From assembly GCA_027574665.1 (NCBI GenBank), contig CM050659.1, positions 16,283,001-16,347,000 of the forward strand: a DNA stretch of 64,000 nt, in the 5' to 3' direction. How positions within the stretch are numbered: position 1 is the first letter of the stretch; the number at the start of each line of letters is the position of its first letter. The notes under the pieces were generated by a model. It was not told the origin of the DNA and ran no database searches. It was given only the letters and a program-made list of their open reading frames with translations. A program made the position numbers and the translations under genes. This DNA comes from Rhynochetos jubatus. Lineage: Eukaryota > Chordata > Aves > Eurypygiformes > Rhynochetidae. This document shows positions 23,201-34,849 of the stretch, piece after piece.

Positions 23201-26200
23201 CTAGGGTTAGGGTTAGGGTTAGGGTCCGGAGAACCAGAAAGCCCACAGCTCCAGGGATAATTGGGATTGCAAAGGCCTGCCAAGAGGAGCACGACACTGC
23301 ACAGACATGGCTCCTTCCCCAACTTTCCTAGCCAGAACGCAGGAGGGGCCGTGGCCGGAAACCGCGGTCGGCAACTTCTAGGGTTAGGGTTAGGGTTAGG
23401 GTCCGGAGAACCAGAAAGCCCACAGCTCCAGGGATAATTGGGATTGCAAAGGCCTGCCAAGAGGAGCACGACACTGCACTGACATGGCTCCTTCCCCTGC
23501 TTTCCTAGCCAGAACCCAGGGGGGGCCGTGGCCGGAAACCGCGGTCGGCAACTTCTAGGGTTAGGGTTAGGGTTAGGGTCCGGAGAACCAGAAAGCCCAC
23601 AGCTCCAGGGATAATTGGGATTGCAAAGGCCTGCCAAGAGGAGCACGACACTGCACCGACATGGCTCCTTCCCCAGCTTTCCTAGCCAGAACTCAGGGGG
23701 GGCCGTGGCCGGAAACCGCGGTCGGCAACTTCTAGGGTTAGGGTTAGGGTTAGGGTCCGGAGAACCAGAAAGCCCACAGCTCCAGGGATAATTGGGATTG
23801 CAAAGGCCTGCCAAGAGGAGCACGACACTGCACCGACATGGCTCCTTCCCCTGCTTTCCTAGCCAGAATCCAGGGGGGGCCGTGGCCGGAAACCGCGGTC
23901 GGCAACTTTTAGGGTTAGGGTTAGGGTTAGGGTCAGGAGAACCAGAAAGCCCACAGCTCCAGGGATAATTGGGATTGCAAAGGCCTGCCAAGAGGAGCAC
24001 GACACTGCACAGACATGGCTCCTTCTGCAGCTTTCCTAGCCAGAACCCGGGGGGGGCCGTGGCCGGAAACCGCGGTCGGCAACTTCTAGGGTTAGGGTTA
24101 GGGTTAGGGTCCGGAGAACCAGAAAGCCCACAGCTCCAGGGATAATTGGGATTGCAAAGGCCTGCCAAGAGGAGCACGACACTGCACAGACATGGCTCCT
24201 TCCCCAACTTTCCTAGCCAGAACGCAGGAGGGGCCGTGGCCGGAAACCGCGGTCGGCAACTTCTAGGGTTAGGGTTAGGGTTAGGGTCCGGAGAACCAGA
24301 AAGCCCACAGCTCCAGGGATAATTGGGATTGCAAAGGCCTGCCAAGAGGAGCACGACACTGCACCGACATGGCTCCCTCCCCAGCTTTCCTAGCCAGAAC
24401 TCAGGGGGGGCCGTGGCCGGAAACCGCGGTCGGCAACTTCTAGGGTTAGGGTTAGGGTTAGGGTCCGGAGAACCAGAAAGCCCACAGCTCCAGGGATAAT
24501 TGGGATTGCAAAGGCCTGCCAAGAGGAGCACGACACTGCACAGACATGGCTCCTTCCCCAACTTTCCTAGCCAGAACGCAGGAGGGGCCGTGGCCGGAAA
24601 CCGCGGTCGGCAACTTCTAGGGTTAGGGTTAGGGTTAGGGTCCGGAGAACCAGAAAGCCCACAGCTCCAGGGATAATTGGGATTGCAAAGGCCTGCCAAG
24701 AGGAGCACGACACTGCACAGACATGGCTCCTTCCCCTGCTTTCCTTGCCAGAACTCAGGGGGGGCCGTGGCCGGAAACCGCGTTCGGCAACTTCTAGGGT
24801 TAGGGTTAGGGTTAGGGTCCGGAGAACCAGAAAGCCCACAGCTCCAGGGATAATTGGGATTGCAAAGGCCTGCCAAGAGGAGCACGACACTGCACCGACA
24901 TGGCTCCTTCCCCAGCTTTCCTAGCCAGAACCCAGGGGGGGCCGTGGCCGGAAACCGTGGTCGGCAACTTCTAGGGTTAGGGTTAGGGTTAGGGTCCGGA
25001 GAACCAGAAAGCCCACAGCTCCAGGGATAATTGGGATTGCAAAGGCCTGCCAAGAGGAGCACGACACTGCACAGACATGGCTCCTTCCCCTGCTTTCCTA
25101 GCCAGAACCCAGGGGGGGGCCTTCGCCGGAAACCGCGGTCGGCAACTTCTAGGGTTAGGGTTAGGGTTAGGGTCCGGAGAACCAGAAAGCCCACAGCTCC
25201 AGGGATAATTGGGATTGCAAAGGCCTGCCAAGAGGAGCACGACACTGCACAGACATGGCTCCTTCCCCTGCTTTCCTAGCCAGAACCCGGGAGGGGCCGT
25301 GGCCGGAAACCGCGGTCGGCAACTTCTAGGGTTAGGGTTAGGGTTAGGGTCCGGAGAACCAGAAAGCCCACAGCTCCAGGGATAATTGGGATTGCAAAGG
25401 CCTGCCAAGAGGAGCACGACACTGCACAGACATGGCTCCTTCCCCCGCTTTCCTAGCCAGAACCCGGGTGGGGCCATGGCCGGAAACCGCGGTCGGCAAC
25501 TTCTAGGGTTAGGGTTAGGGTTAGGGTCCGGAGAACCAGAAAGCCCACAGCTCCAGGGATAATTGGGATTGCAAAGGCCTGCCAAGAGGAGCACGACACT
25601 GCACAGACATGGCTCCTTCCCCTGCTTTCATAGCCAGAACCCAGGGCAGGCCGTGGCCGGAAACCGCGGTCGGCAACTTCTAGGGTTAGGGTTAGGGTTA
25701 GGGTCCGGAGAACCAGAAAGCCCACAGCTCCAGGGATAATTGGGATTGCAAAGGCCTGCCAAGAGGAGCACGACACTGCACAGACATGGCTCCTTCCCCA
25801 GCTTTCCTAGCCAAAACCCGGGGGGGGGCCGTGGCCGGAAACCGCGGTCGGCAACTTCTAGGGTTAGGGTTAGGGTTAGGGTCCGGAGAACCAGAAAGCC
25901 CACAGCTCCAGGGATAATTGGGATTGCAAAGGCCTGCCAAGAGGAGCACGACACTGCACAGACATGGCTCCTTCCCCTGCTTTCCTAGCCAGAACCCGGG
26001 GCGGGCCGTGGCCGGAAACCGCGGTCGGCAACTTCTAGGGTTAGGGTTAGGGTTAGGGTCCGGAGAACCAGAAAGCCCACAGCTCCAGGGATATTTGGGA
26101 TTGCAAAGGCCTGCCAAGAGGAGCATGACACTGCACAGACATGGCTCCCTCCCCAGCTTTCCTAGCCAGAAATCAGGGGGGGCCATGCCCAGAAACCGGG

Positions 26201-26760
26201 GTTGGCAACTTCTAGGGTTAGGGTTAGGGTTAGGGTCCGGAGAACCAGAAAGCCCACAGCTCCAGGGATAATTGGGATTGCAAAGGCCTGCCAAGAGGAG
26301 CACGACACTGCACAGACATGGCTCCTTCCCCTGCTTTCCTAGAAAGAACCCGGGGGGGGCGTTCGCCGGAAACCGCGGTTGGCAACTTCTAGGGTTAGGG
26401 TTAGGGTTAGGGTCCGGAGAACCAGAAAGCCCACAGCTCCAGGGATAATTGGGATTGCAAAGGCCTGCCAAGAGGAGCACGACACTGCACAGACATGGCT
26501 CCTTCCCCCGCTTTCCTAGCCAGAACGCAGGAGGGGCCGTGGCCGGAAACCGCGGTCGGCAACTTCTAGGGTTAGGGTTAGGGTTAGGGTCCGGAGAACC
26601 AGAAAGCCCACAGCTCCAGGGATAATTGGGATTGCAAAGGCCTGCCAAGAGGCGCATGACACTGCACCGACATGGCTCCCTCCCCAGCTTTCCTAGCCAG
26701 AACTCAGGGGGGGCCGTGGCCGGAAACCGCGGTCGGCAACTTCTAGGGTTAGGGTTAGGG
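20280..26760 (+). repeat. Domain 5: mixed satellite with a degraded pentamer
   Basis: It opens with a copy of the GCAAAGTCATGG block. It includes units with AGAATCCAGG, the core lead ACTTTTAGGG and the core end GGTCAGGAGAACC. ACTTTTAGGG (at 23,021 and 23,906) and CCAACTTTCC (at 23,321 and 24,206) show an 885-bp step, an independent pentamer whose second copy lost a unit. GGGAGGGGCC and AACGCAGG tails are common. 183-bp and 171-bp units are absent. Two late partial ATATTTGGGATT units lie near 22,904 and 26,090. Confidence 0.7.
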
Positions 26761-28514
26761 TTAGGGTCCGGAGAACCAGAAAGCCCACAGCTCCAGGGAT
26801 AATTGGGATTGCAAAGGCCTGCCAAGAGGAGCACGACACTGCACAGACATGGCTCCTTCCCCTGCTTTCCTAGCCAGAACCCAGGGGGGGGCCTTCGCCG
26901 GAAACCGCGGTCGGCAACTTCTAGGGTTAGGGTTAGGGTCAGGGTCCGGAGAACCAGAAAGCCCACAGCTCCAGGGATAATTGGGATTGCAAAGGCCTGC
27001 CAAGAGGAGCACGACACTGCACAGACATGGCTCCTTCCCCTGCTTTCCTAGCCAGAATCCAGGGGGGGCCGTGGCCGGAAACCGCGGTCGGCAACTTCTA
27101 GGGTTAGGGTTAGGGTTAGGGTCCGGAGAACCAGAAAGCCCACAGCTCCAGGGATAATTGGGATTGCAAAGGCCTGCCAAGAGGAGCACGACACTGCACA
27201 GACATGGCTCCTTCCCCTGCTTTCCTAGCCAGAACCCAGGGGGGGCCGTGGCTGGAAACCGCGGTCGGCAACTTCTAGGGTTAGGGTTAGGGTTAGGGTC
27301 CGGAGAACCAGAAAGCCCACAGCTCCAGGGATAATTGGGATTGCAAAGGCCTGCCAAGAGGAGCACGACACTGCACAGACATGGCTCCTTCCCCCGCTTT
27401 CCTAGCCAGAACCCAGGGGGGGCCATAACCAGAAACCGCGGTCGGCAACTTCTAGGGTTAGGGTTAGGGTTAGGGTCCGGAGAACCAGAAAGCCCACAGC
27501 TCCAGGGATAATTGGGATTGCAAAGGCCTGCCAAGAGGAGCACGACACTGCACCGACATGGCTCCTTCCCCAGCTTTCCTATCCAGAACCCGGGAGGGGC
27601 CGTGGCCGGAAACCGCGGTCGGCAACTTCTAGGGTTAGGGTTAGGGTTAGGGTCCGGAGAACCAGAAAGCCCACAGCTCCAGGGATAATTGGGATTGCAA
27701 AGGCCTGCCAAGAGGCGCATGACACTGCACCGACATGGCTCCCTCCCCAGCTTTCCTAGCCAGAACCCAGGGGGGGCCGTGGCCGGAAACCGCGGTCGGC
27801 AACTTCTAGGGTTAGGGTTAGGGTTAGGGTCCGGAGAACCAGAAAGCCCACAGCTCCAGGGATAATTGGGATTGCAAAGGCCTGCCAAGAGGAGCACGAC
27901 ACTGCACAGACATGGCTCCTTCCCCAGCTTTCCTAGCCAGAACCCAGGGGGGGCCGTGGCCGGAAACCGCGGTCGGCAACTTCTAGGGTTAGGGTTAGGG
28001 TTAGGGTCCGGAGAACCAGAAAGCCCACAGCTCCAGGGATAATTGGGATTGCAAAGGCCTGCCAAGAGGAGCACGACACTGCACAGACATGGCTCCTTCC
28101 CCTGCTTTCCTAGCCAGAACCCAGGGGGGGCCGTGGCTGGAAACCGCGGTCGGCAACTTCTAGGGTTAGGGTTAGGGTTAGGGTCCGGAGAACCAGAAAG
28201 CCCACAGCTCCAGGGATAATTGGGATTGCAAAGGCCTGCCAAGAGGAGCACGACACTGCACCGACATGGCTCCTTCCCCAGCTTTCCTAGCCAGAACGCA
28301 GGAGGGGCCGTGGCCGGAAACCGCGGTCGGCAACTTCTAGGGTTAGGGTTAGGGTTAGGGTCCGGAGAACCAGAAAGCCCACAGCTCCAGGGATAATTGG
28401 GATTGCAAAGGCCTGCCAAGAGGCGCATGACACTGCACCGACATGGCTCCCTCCCCAGCTTTCCTAGCCAGAACTCAGGGGGGGCCGTGGCCGGAAACCG
28501 CGGTCGGCAACTTC

Positions 28515-28524
28515 TAGGGTTAGG
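28515..28524 (+). repeat. Shortest telomeric core, two GGG tracts (165-bp monomer)
   Basis: The core here is only AGGGTTAGGG before TCCGG, giving a 165-bp unit. It is the only such unit I found. It keeps one YTAGGGTTR half-site and cannot form an intramolecular four-tract quadruplex by itself. Confidence 0.92.
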
Positions 28525-28660
28525 GTCCGGAGAACCAGAAAGCCCACAGCTCCAGGGATAATTGGGATTGCAAAGGCCTGCCAAGAGGAGCACGACACTG
28601 CACCGACATGGCTCCTTCCCCAGCTTTCCTAGCCAGAACCCAGGGGGGGCCATTCCCAGA

Positions 28661-31297
28661 AACCGCGGTCGGCAACTTCTAGGGTTAGGGTTAGGGTTAG
28701 GGTCCGGAGAACCAGAAAGCCCACAGCTCCAGGGATAATTGGGATTGCAAAGGCCTGCCAAGAGGAGCACGACACTGCACAGACATGGCTCCTTCCCCTG
28801 CTTTCCTAGCCAGAACCCAGGGGGGGCCGTGGCCGGAAACCGCGGTCGGCAACTTCTAGGGTTAGGGTTAGGGTTAGGGTCCGGAGAACCAGAAAGCCCA
28901 CAGCTCCAGGGATAATTGGGATTGCAAAGGCCTGCCAAGAGGAGCACGACACTGCACAGACATGGCTCCTTCCCCAGCTTTCCTAGCCAGAACCCAGGGC
29001 AGGCCGTGGCCGGAAACCGCGGTCGGCAACTTCTAGGGTTAGGGTTAGGGTTAGGGTCCGGAGAACCAGAAAGCCCACAGCTCCAGGGATAATTGGGATT
29101 GCAAAGGCCTGCCAAGAGGAGCACGACACTGCACAGACATGGCTCCTTCCCCTGCTTTCCTAGCCAGAACCCGGGAGGGGCCGTGGCCGGAAACCGCGGT
29201 CGGCAACTTCTAGGGTTAGGGTTAGGGTTAGGGTCCGGAGAACCAGAAAGCCCACAGCTCCAGGGATAATTGGGATTGCAAAGGCCTGCCAAGAGGAGCA
29301 CGACACTGCACAGACATGGCTCCTTCCCCCGCTTTCCTAGCCAGAACTCAGGGGGGGCCGTGGCTGGAAACCGCGGTCGGCAACTTCTAGGGTTAGGGTT
29401 AGGGTTAGGGTCCGGAGAACCAGAAAGCCCACAGCTCCAGGGATAATTGGGATTGCAAAGGCCTGCCAAGAGGAGCACGACACTGCACAGACATGGCTCC
29501 TTCCCCTGCTTTCCTAGCCAGAACCCAGGGGGGGCCTTCGCCGGAAACCGCGGTCGGCAACTTCTAGGGTTAGGGTTAGGGTTAGGGTCCGGAGAACCAG
29601 AAAGCCCACAGCTCCAGGGATAATTGGGATTGCAAAGGCCTGCCAAGAGGAGCACGACACTGCACCGACATGGCTCCTTCCCCAGCTTTCCTAGCCAGAA
29701 CCTGGGGGGGGCCGTTGCAGGAAACCGCGGTCGGCAACTTCTAGGGTTAGGGTTAGGGTTAGGGTCCGGAGAACCAGAAAGCCCACAGCTCCAGGGATAA
29801 TTGGGATTGCAAAGGCCTGCCAAGAGGAGCACTACACTGCACAGACATGGCTCCTTCCGCAGCTTTCCTAGCCAGAGCCCAGGGGGGGCCGTGCCCGGAA
29901 ACCGCGGTCGGCAACTTCTAGGGTTAGGGTTAGGGTTAGGGTCCGGAGAACCAGAAAGCCCACAGCTCCAGGGATAATTGGGATTGCAAAGGCCTGCCAA
30001 GAGGAGCACGACACTGCACAGACATGGCTCCTTCCCCTGCTTTCCTAGCCAGAACCCAGGGGGGGCCGTGGCCGGAAACCGCGGTCGGCAACTTCTAGGG
30101 TTAGGGTTAGGGTTAGGGTCCGGAGAACCAGAAAGCCCACAGCTCCAGGGATAATTGGGATTGCAAAGGCCTGCCAAGAGGAGCACGACACTGCACAGAC
30201 ATGGCTCCTTCCCCAGCTTTCCTAGCCAGAACCCAGGGCAGGCCGTGGCCGGAAACCGCGGTCGGCAACTTCTAGGGTTAGGGTTAGGGTTAGGGTCCGG
30301 AGAACCAGAAAGCCCACAGCTCCAGGGATAATTGGGATTGCAAAGGCCTGCCAAGAGGAGCACGACACTGCACAGACATGGCTCCTTCCCCTGCTTTCCT
30401 AGCCAGAACCCGGGAGGGGCCGTGGCCGGAAACCGCGGTCGGCAACTTCTAGGGTTAGGGTTAGGGTTAGGGTCCGGAGAACCAGAAAGCCCACAGCTCC
30501 AGGGATAATTGGGATTGCAAAGGCCTGCCAAGAGGAGCACGACACTGCACAGACATGGCTCCTTCCCCCGCTTTCCTAGCCAGAACTCAGGGGGGGCCGT
30601 GGCTGGAAACCGCGGTCGGCAACTTCTAGGGTTAGGGTTAGGGTTAGGGTCCGGAGAACCAGAAAGCCCACAGCTCCAGGGATAATTGGGATTGCAAAGG
30701 CCTGCCAAGAGGAGCACGACACTGCACAGACATGGCTCCTTCCCCTGCTTTCCTAGCCAGAACCCAGGGGGGGCCTTCGCCGGAAACCGCGGTCGGCAAC
30801 TTCTAGGGTTAGGGTTAGGGTTAGGGTCCGGAGAACCAGAAAGCCCACAGCTCCAGGGATAATTGGGATTGCAAAGGCCTGCCAAGAGGAGCACGACACT
30901 GCACCGACATGGCTCCTTCCCCAGCTTTCCTAGCCAGAACCTGGGGGGGGCCGTTGCAGGAAACCGCGGTCGGCAACTTCTAGGGTTAGGGTTAGGGTTA
31001 GGGTCCGGAGAACCAGAAAGCCCACAGCTCCAGGGATAATTGGGATTGCAAAGGCCTGCCAAGAGGAGCACTACACTGCACAGACATGGCTCCTTCCGCA
31101 GCTTTCCTAGCCAGAGCCCAGGGGGGGCCGTGCCCGGAAACCGCGGTCGGCAACTTCTAGGGTTAGGGTTAGGGTTAGGGTCCGGAGAACCAGAAAGCCC
31201 ACAGCTCCAGGGATAATTGGGATTGCAAAGGCCTGCCAAGAGGAGCACGACACTGCACAGACATGGCTCCTTCCCCTGCTTTCCTAGCCAGAACCCA
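28661..31297 (+). repeat. 1,239-bp heptamer HOR, two copies plus a partial third
   Basis: Copies are about 28,661-29,899 and 29,900-31,138, with the match running on to about 31,297. Marks 1,239 bp apart include CAGGGCAGGCC, GGGAGGGGCC, AACTCAGG with GTGGCTGG, TTCGCC, CCTGGGG with CCGTTGCAGG, GCACTACACTG (ACTACAC at 29,831 and 31,070) and GCCAGAGCCC. I found no difference between the copies by eye. Either the event is very recent, or the assembly should be checked here. Confidence 0.87.
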
Positions 31298-34200
31298 GGT
31301 GGGGCCTTCGCCGGAAACCGCGGTCGGCAACTTCTAGGGTTAGGGTTAGGGTTAGGGTCCGGAGAACCAGAAAGCCCACAGCTCCAGGGATAATTGGGAT
31401 TGCAAAGGCCTGCCAAGAGGAGCACGACACTGCACAGACATGGCTCCTTCCCCTGCTTTCCTAGAGAGAGCCCGGGGGGGGGCCGTGGCCGGAAACCGCG
31501 GTTGGCAACTTCTAGGGTTAGGGTTAGGGTTAGGGTTCGGAGAACCAGAAAGCCCACAGCTCCAGGGATAATTGGGATTGCAAAGGCCTGCCAAGAGGAG
31601 CACGACAGTGCACAGACATGGCTCCTTCCCCAGCTTTCCTAGCCAGAACCCGGGAGGGGCCGTGGCCGGAAACCGCGGTCGGCAACTTCTAGGGTTAGGG
31701 TTAGGGTTAGGGTCCGGAGAACCAGAAAGCCCACAGCTCCAGGGATAATTGGGATTGCAAAGGCCTGCCAAGAGGAGCACGACACTGCACAGACATGGCT
31801 CCTTCCCCTGCTTTCCTAGCCAGAACCCGGGGGGGGCCGTGGCCGGAAACCGCGGTCGGCAACTTCTAGGGTTAGGGTTAGGGTTAGGGTCTGGAGAACC
31901 AGAAAGCCCACAGCTCCAGGGATAATTGGGATTGCAAAGGCCTGCCAAGAGGAGCACGACACTGCACAGACATGGCTCATTCCCCAGCTTTCCTAGCCAG
32001 AACCCAGGGCAGGCCGTGGCCGGAAACCGCGGTCGGCAACTTCTAGGGTTAGGGTTAGGGTTAGGGTCCGGAGAACCAGAAAGCCCACAGCTCCAGGGAT
32101 AATTGGGATTGCAAAGGCCTGCCAAGAGGAGCACGACACTGCACTGAAATGGCTCCCTCCCCAGCTTTCCTAGCCAGAACTCAGGGGGGGCCGTGGCCGG
32201 AAACCGCGGTCGGCAACTTCTAGGGTTAGGGTTAGGGTTAGGGTCCGGAGAACCAGAAAGCCCACAGCTCCAGGGATAATTGGGATTGCAAAGGCCTGCC
32301 AAGAGGAGCACGACACTGCACAGACATGGCTCCTTCCCCAGATTTCCTAGCCAGAACCCAGTGCAGGCCGTGGCCGGAAACCGCGGTCGGCAACTTCTAG
32401 GGTTAGGGTTAGGGTTAGGGTCCGGAGAACCAGAAAGCCCACAGCTCCAGGGATAATTGGGATTGCAAAGGCCTGCCAAGAGGAGCACGACACTGCACAG
32501 ACATGGCTCCTTCCCCTGCTTTCCTAGCCAGAACCCGGGAGGGGCCGTGGCCGGAAACCGCGGTCGGCAACTTCTAGGGTTAGGGTTAGGGTTAGGGTCC
32601 GGAGAACCAGAAAGCCCACAGCTCCAGGGATAATTGGGATTGCAAAGGCCTGCCAAGAGGAGCACGACACTGCACCGACATGGCTCCTTCCCCAGCTTTC
32701 CTAGCCAGAACCCGGGGGGGGCCGTTGCCGGAAACCGCGGTCGGCAACTTCTAGGGTTAGGGTTAGGGTTAGGGTCCGGAGAACCAGAAAGCCCACAGCT
32801 CCAGGGATAATTGGGATTGCAAAGGCCTGCCAAGAGGAGCATGACACTGCACAGACATGGCTCCTTCCCCAGCTTTCCTAGCCAGAGCCCAGGGGGGGCC
32901 GTGCCCGGAAACCGCGGTCGGCAACTTCTAGGGTTAGGGTTAGGGTTAGGGTCCGGAGAACCAGAAAGCCCACAGCTCCAGGGATAATTGGGATTGCAAA
33001 GGCCTGCCAAGAGGAGCACGACACTGCACAGACATGGCTCCTTCCCCTGCTTTCCTGGCCAGAACCCGCGGGGGGCCGTGGCCGGAAACCGCGGTCGGCA
33101 ACTTCTAGGGTTAGGGTTAGGGTTAGGGTCCGGAGAACCAGAAAGCCCACAGCTCCAGGGATAATTGGGATTGCAAAGGCCTGCCAAGAGGAGCACGACA
33201 CTGCACAGACATGGCTCCTTCCCCTGCTTTCCTAGAGAGAGCCCGGGGGGGGGCCGTGGCCGGAAACCGCGGTTGGCAACTTCTAGGGTTAGGGTTAGGG
33301 TTAGGGTTCGGAGAACCAGAAAGCCCACAGCTCCAGGGATAATTGGGATTGCAAAGGCCTGCCAAGAGGAGCACGACACTGCACAGACATGGCTCCTTCC
33401 CCTGCTTTCCTAGCCAGAACCCGGGAGGGGCCGTGGCCGGAAACCGCGGTTGGCAACTTCTAGGGTTAGGGTTAGGGTTAGGGTCCGGAGAACCAGAACG
33501 CCCACAGCTCCAGGGATAATTGGGATTGCAAAGGCCTGCCAAGAGGAGCACGACACTGCACAGACATGGCTCCTTCCCCTGCTTTCCTAGCCAGAACCCA
33601 GGGGGGGCCTTCGCCGGAAACCGCGGTCGGCAACTTCTAGGGTTAGGGTTAGGGTTAGGGTCCGGAGAACCAGAAAGCCCACAGCTCCAGGGATAATTGG
33701 GATTGCAAAGGCCTGCCAAGAGGAGCACGACACTGCACAGACATGGCTCCTTCCCCCGCTTTCCTAGCCAGAACTCAGGGGGGGCCGTGGCTGGAAACCG
33801 CGGTCGGCAACTTCTAGGGTTAGGGTTAGGGTTAGGGTCCGGAGAACCAGAAAGCCCACAGCTCCAGGGATAATTGGGATTGCAAAGGCCTGCCAAGAGG
33901 AGCACGACACTGCACAGACATGGCTCCTTCCCCTGCTTTCCTAGCCAGAACCCAGGGGGGGCCTTCGCCGGAAACCGCGGTCGGCAACTTCTAGGGTTAG
34001 GGTTAGGGTTAGGGTCCGGAGAACCAGAAAGCCCACAGCTCCAGGGATAATTGGGATTGCAAAGGCCTGCCAAGAGGAGCACGACACTGCACAGACATGG
34101 CTCCTTCCCCAGCTTTCCTAGCCAGAACCCGGGGGGGGCCGTTGCCGGAAACCGCGGTCGGCAACTTCTAGGGTTAGGGTTAGGGTTAGGGTCCGGAGAA

Positions 34201-34849
34201 CCAGAAAGCCCACAGCTCCAGGGATAATTGGGATTGCAAAGGCCTGCCAAGAGGAGCACGACACTGCACAGACATGGCTCCTTCCCCAGCTTTCCTAGCC
34301 AGAGCCCAGGGGGGGCCGTGCCCGGAAACCGCGGTCGGCAACTTCTAGGGTTAGGGTTAGGGTTAGGGTCCGGAGAACCAGAAAGCCCACAGCTCCAGGG
34401 ATAATTGGGATTGCAAAGGCCTGCCAAGAGGAGCACGACACTGCACAGACATGGCTCCTTCCCCTGCTTTCCTAGCCAGAACGCAGGAGGGGCCGTGGCC
34501 GGAAACCGCGGTCGGCAACTTCTAGGGTTAGGGTTAGGGTTAGGGTCCGGAGAACCAGAAAGCCCACAGCTCCAGGGATAATTGGGATTGCAAAGGCCTG
34601 CCAAGAGGAGCACGACACTGCACAGACATGGCTCCTTCCCCTGCTTTCCTAGAGAGAGCCCGGGGGGGGGCCGTGGCCGGAAACCGCGGTTGGCAACTTC
34701 TAGGGTTAGGGTTAGGGTTAGGGTTCGGAGAACCAGAAAGCCCACAGCTCCAGGGATAATTGGGATTGCAAAGGCCTGCCAAGAGGAGCACAACACTGCA
34801 CAGACATGGCTCCTTCCCCTGCTTTCCTAGCCAGAACCCGGGGGGGGCC

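Noticed and set aside
26761-31557. Very long minus-strand open frame resembling a 59-residue-repeat protein
   Set aside because: It is a direct read-through of the satellite, includes the telomeric core as Asn-Pro repeats, changes phase wherever the G run changes length, and has no promoter, start context or non-repeat domain. Not annotated as a gene.
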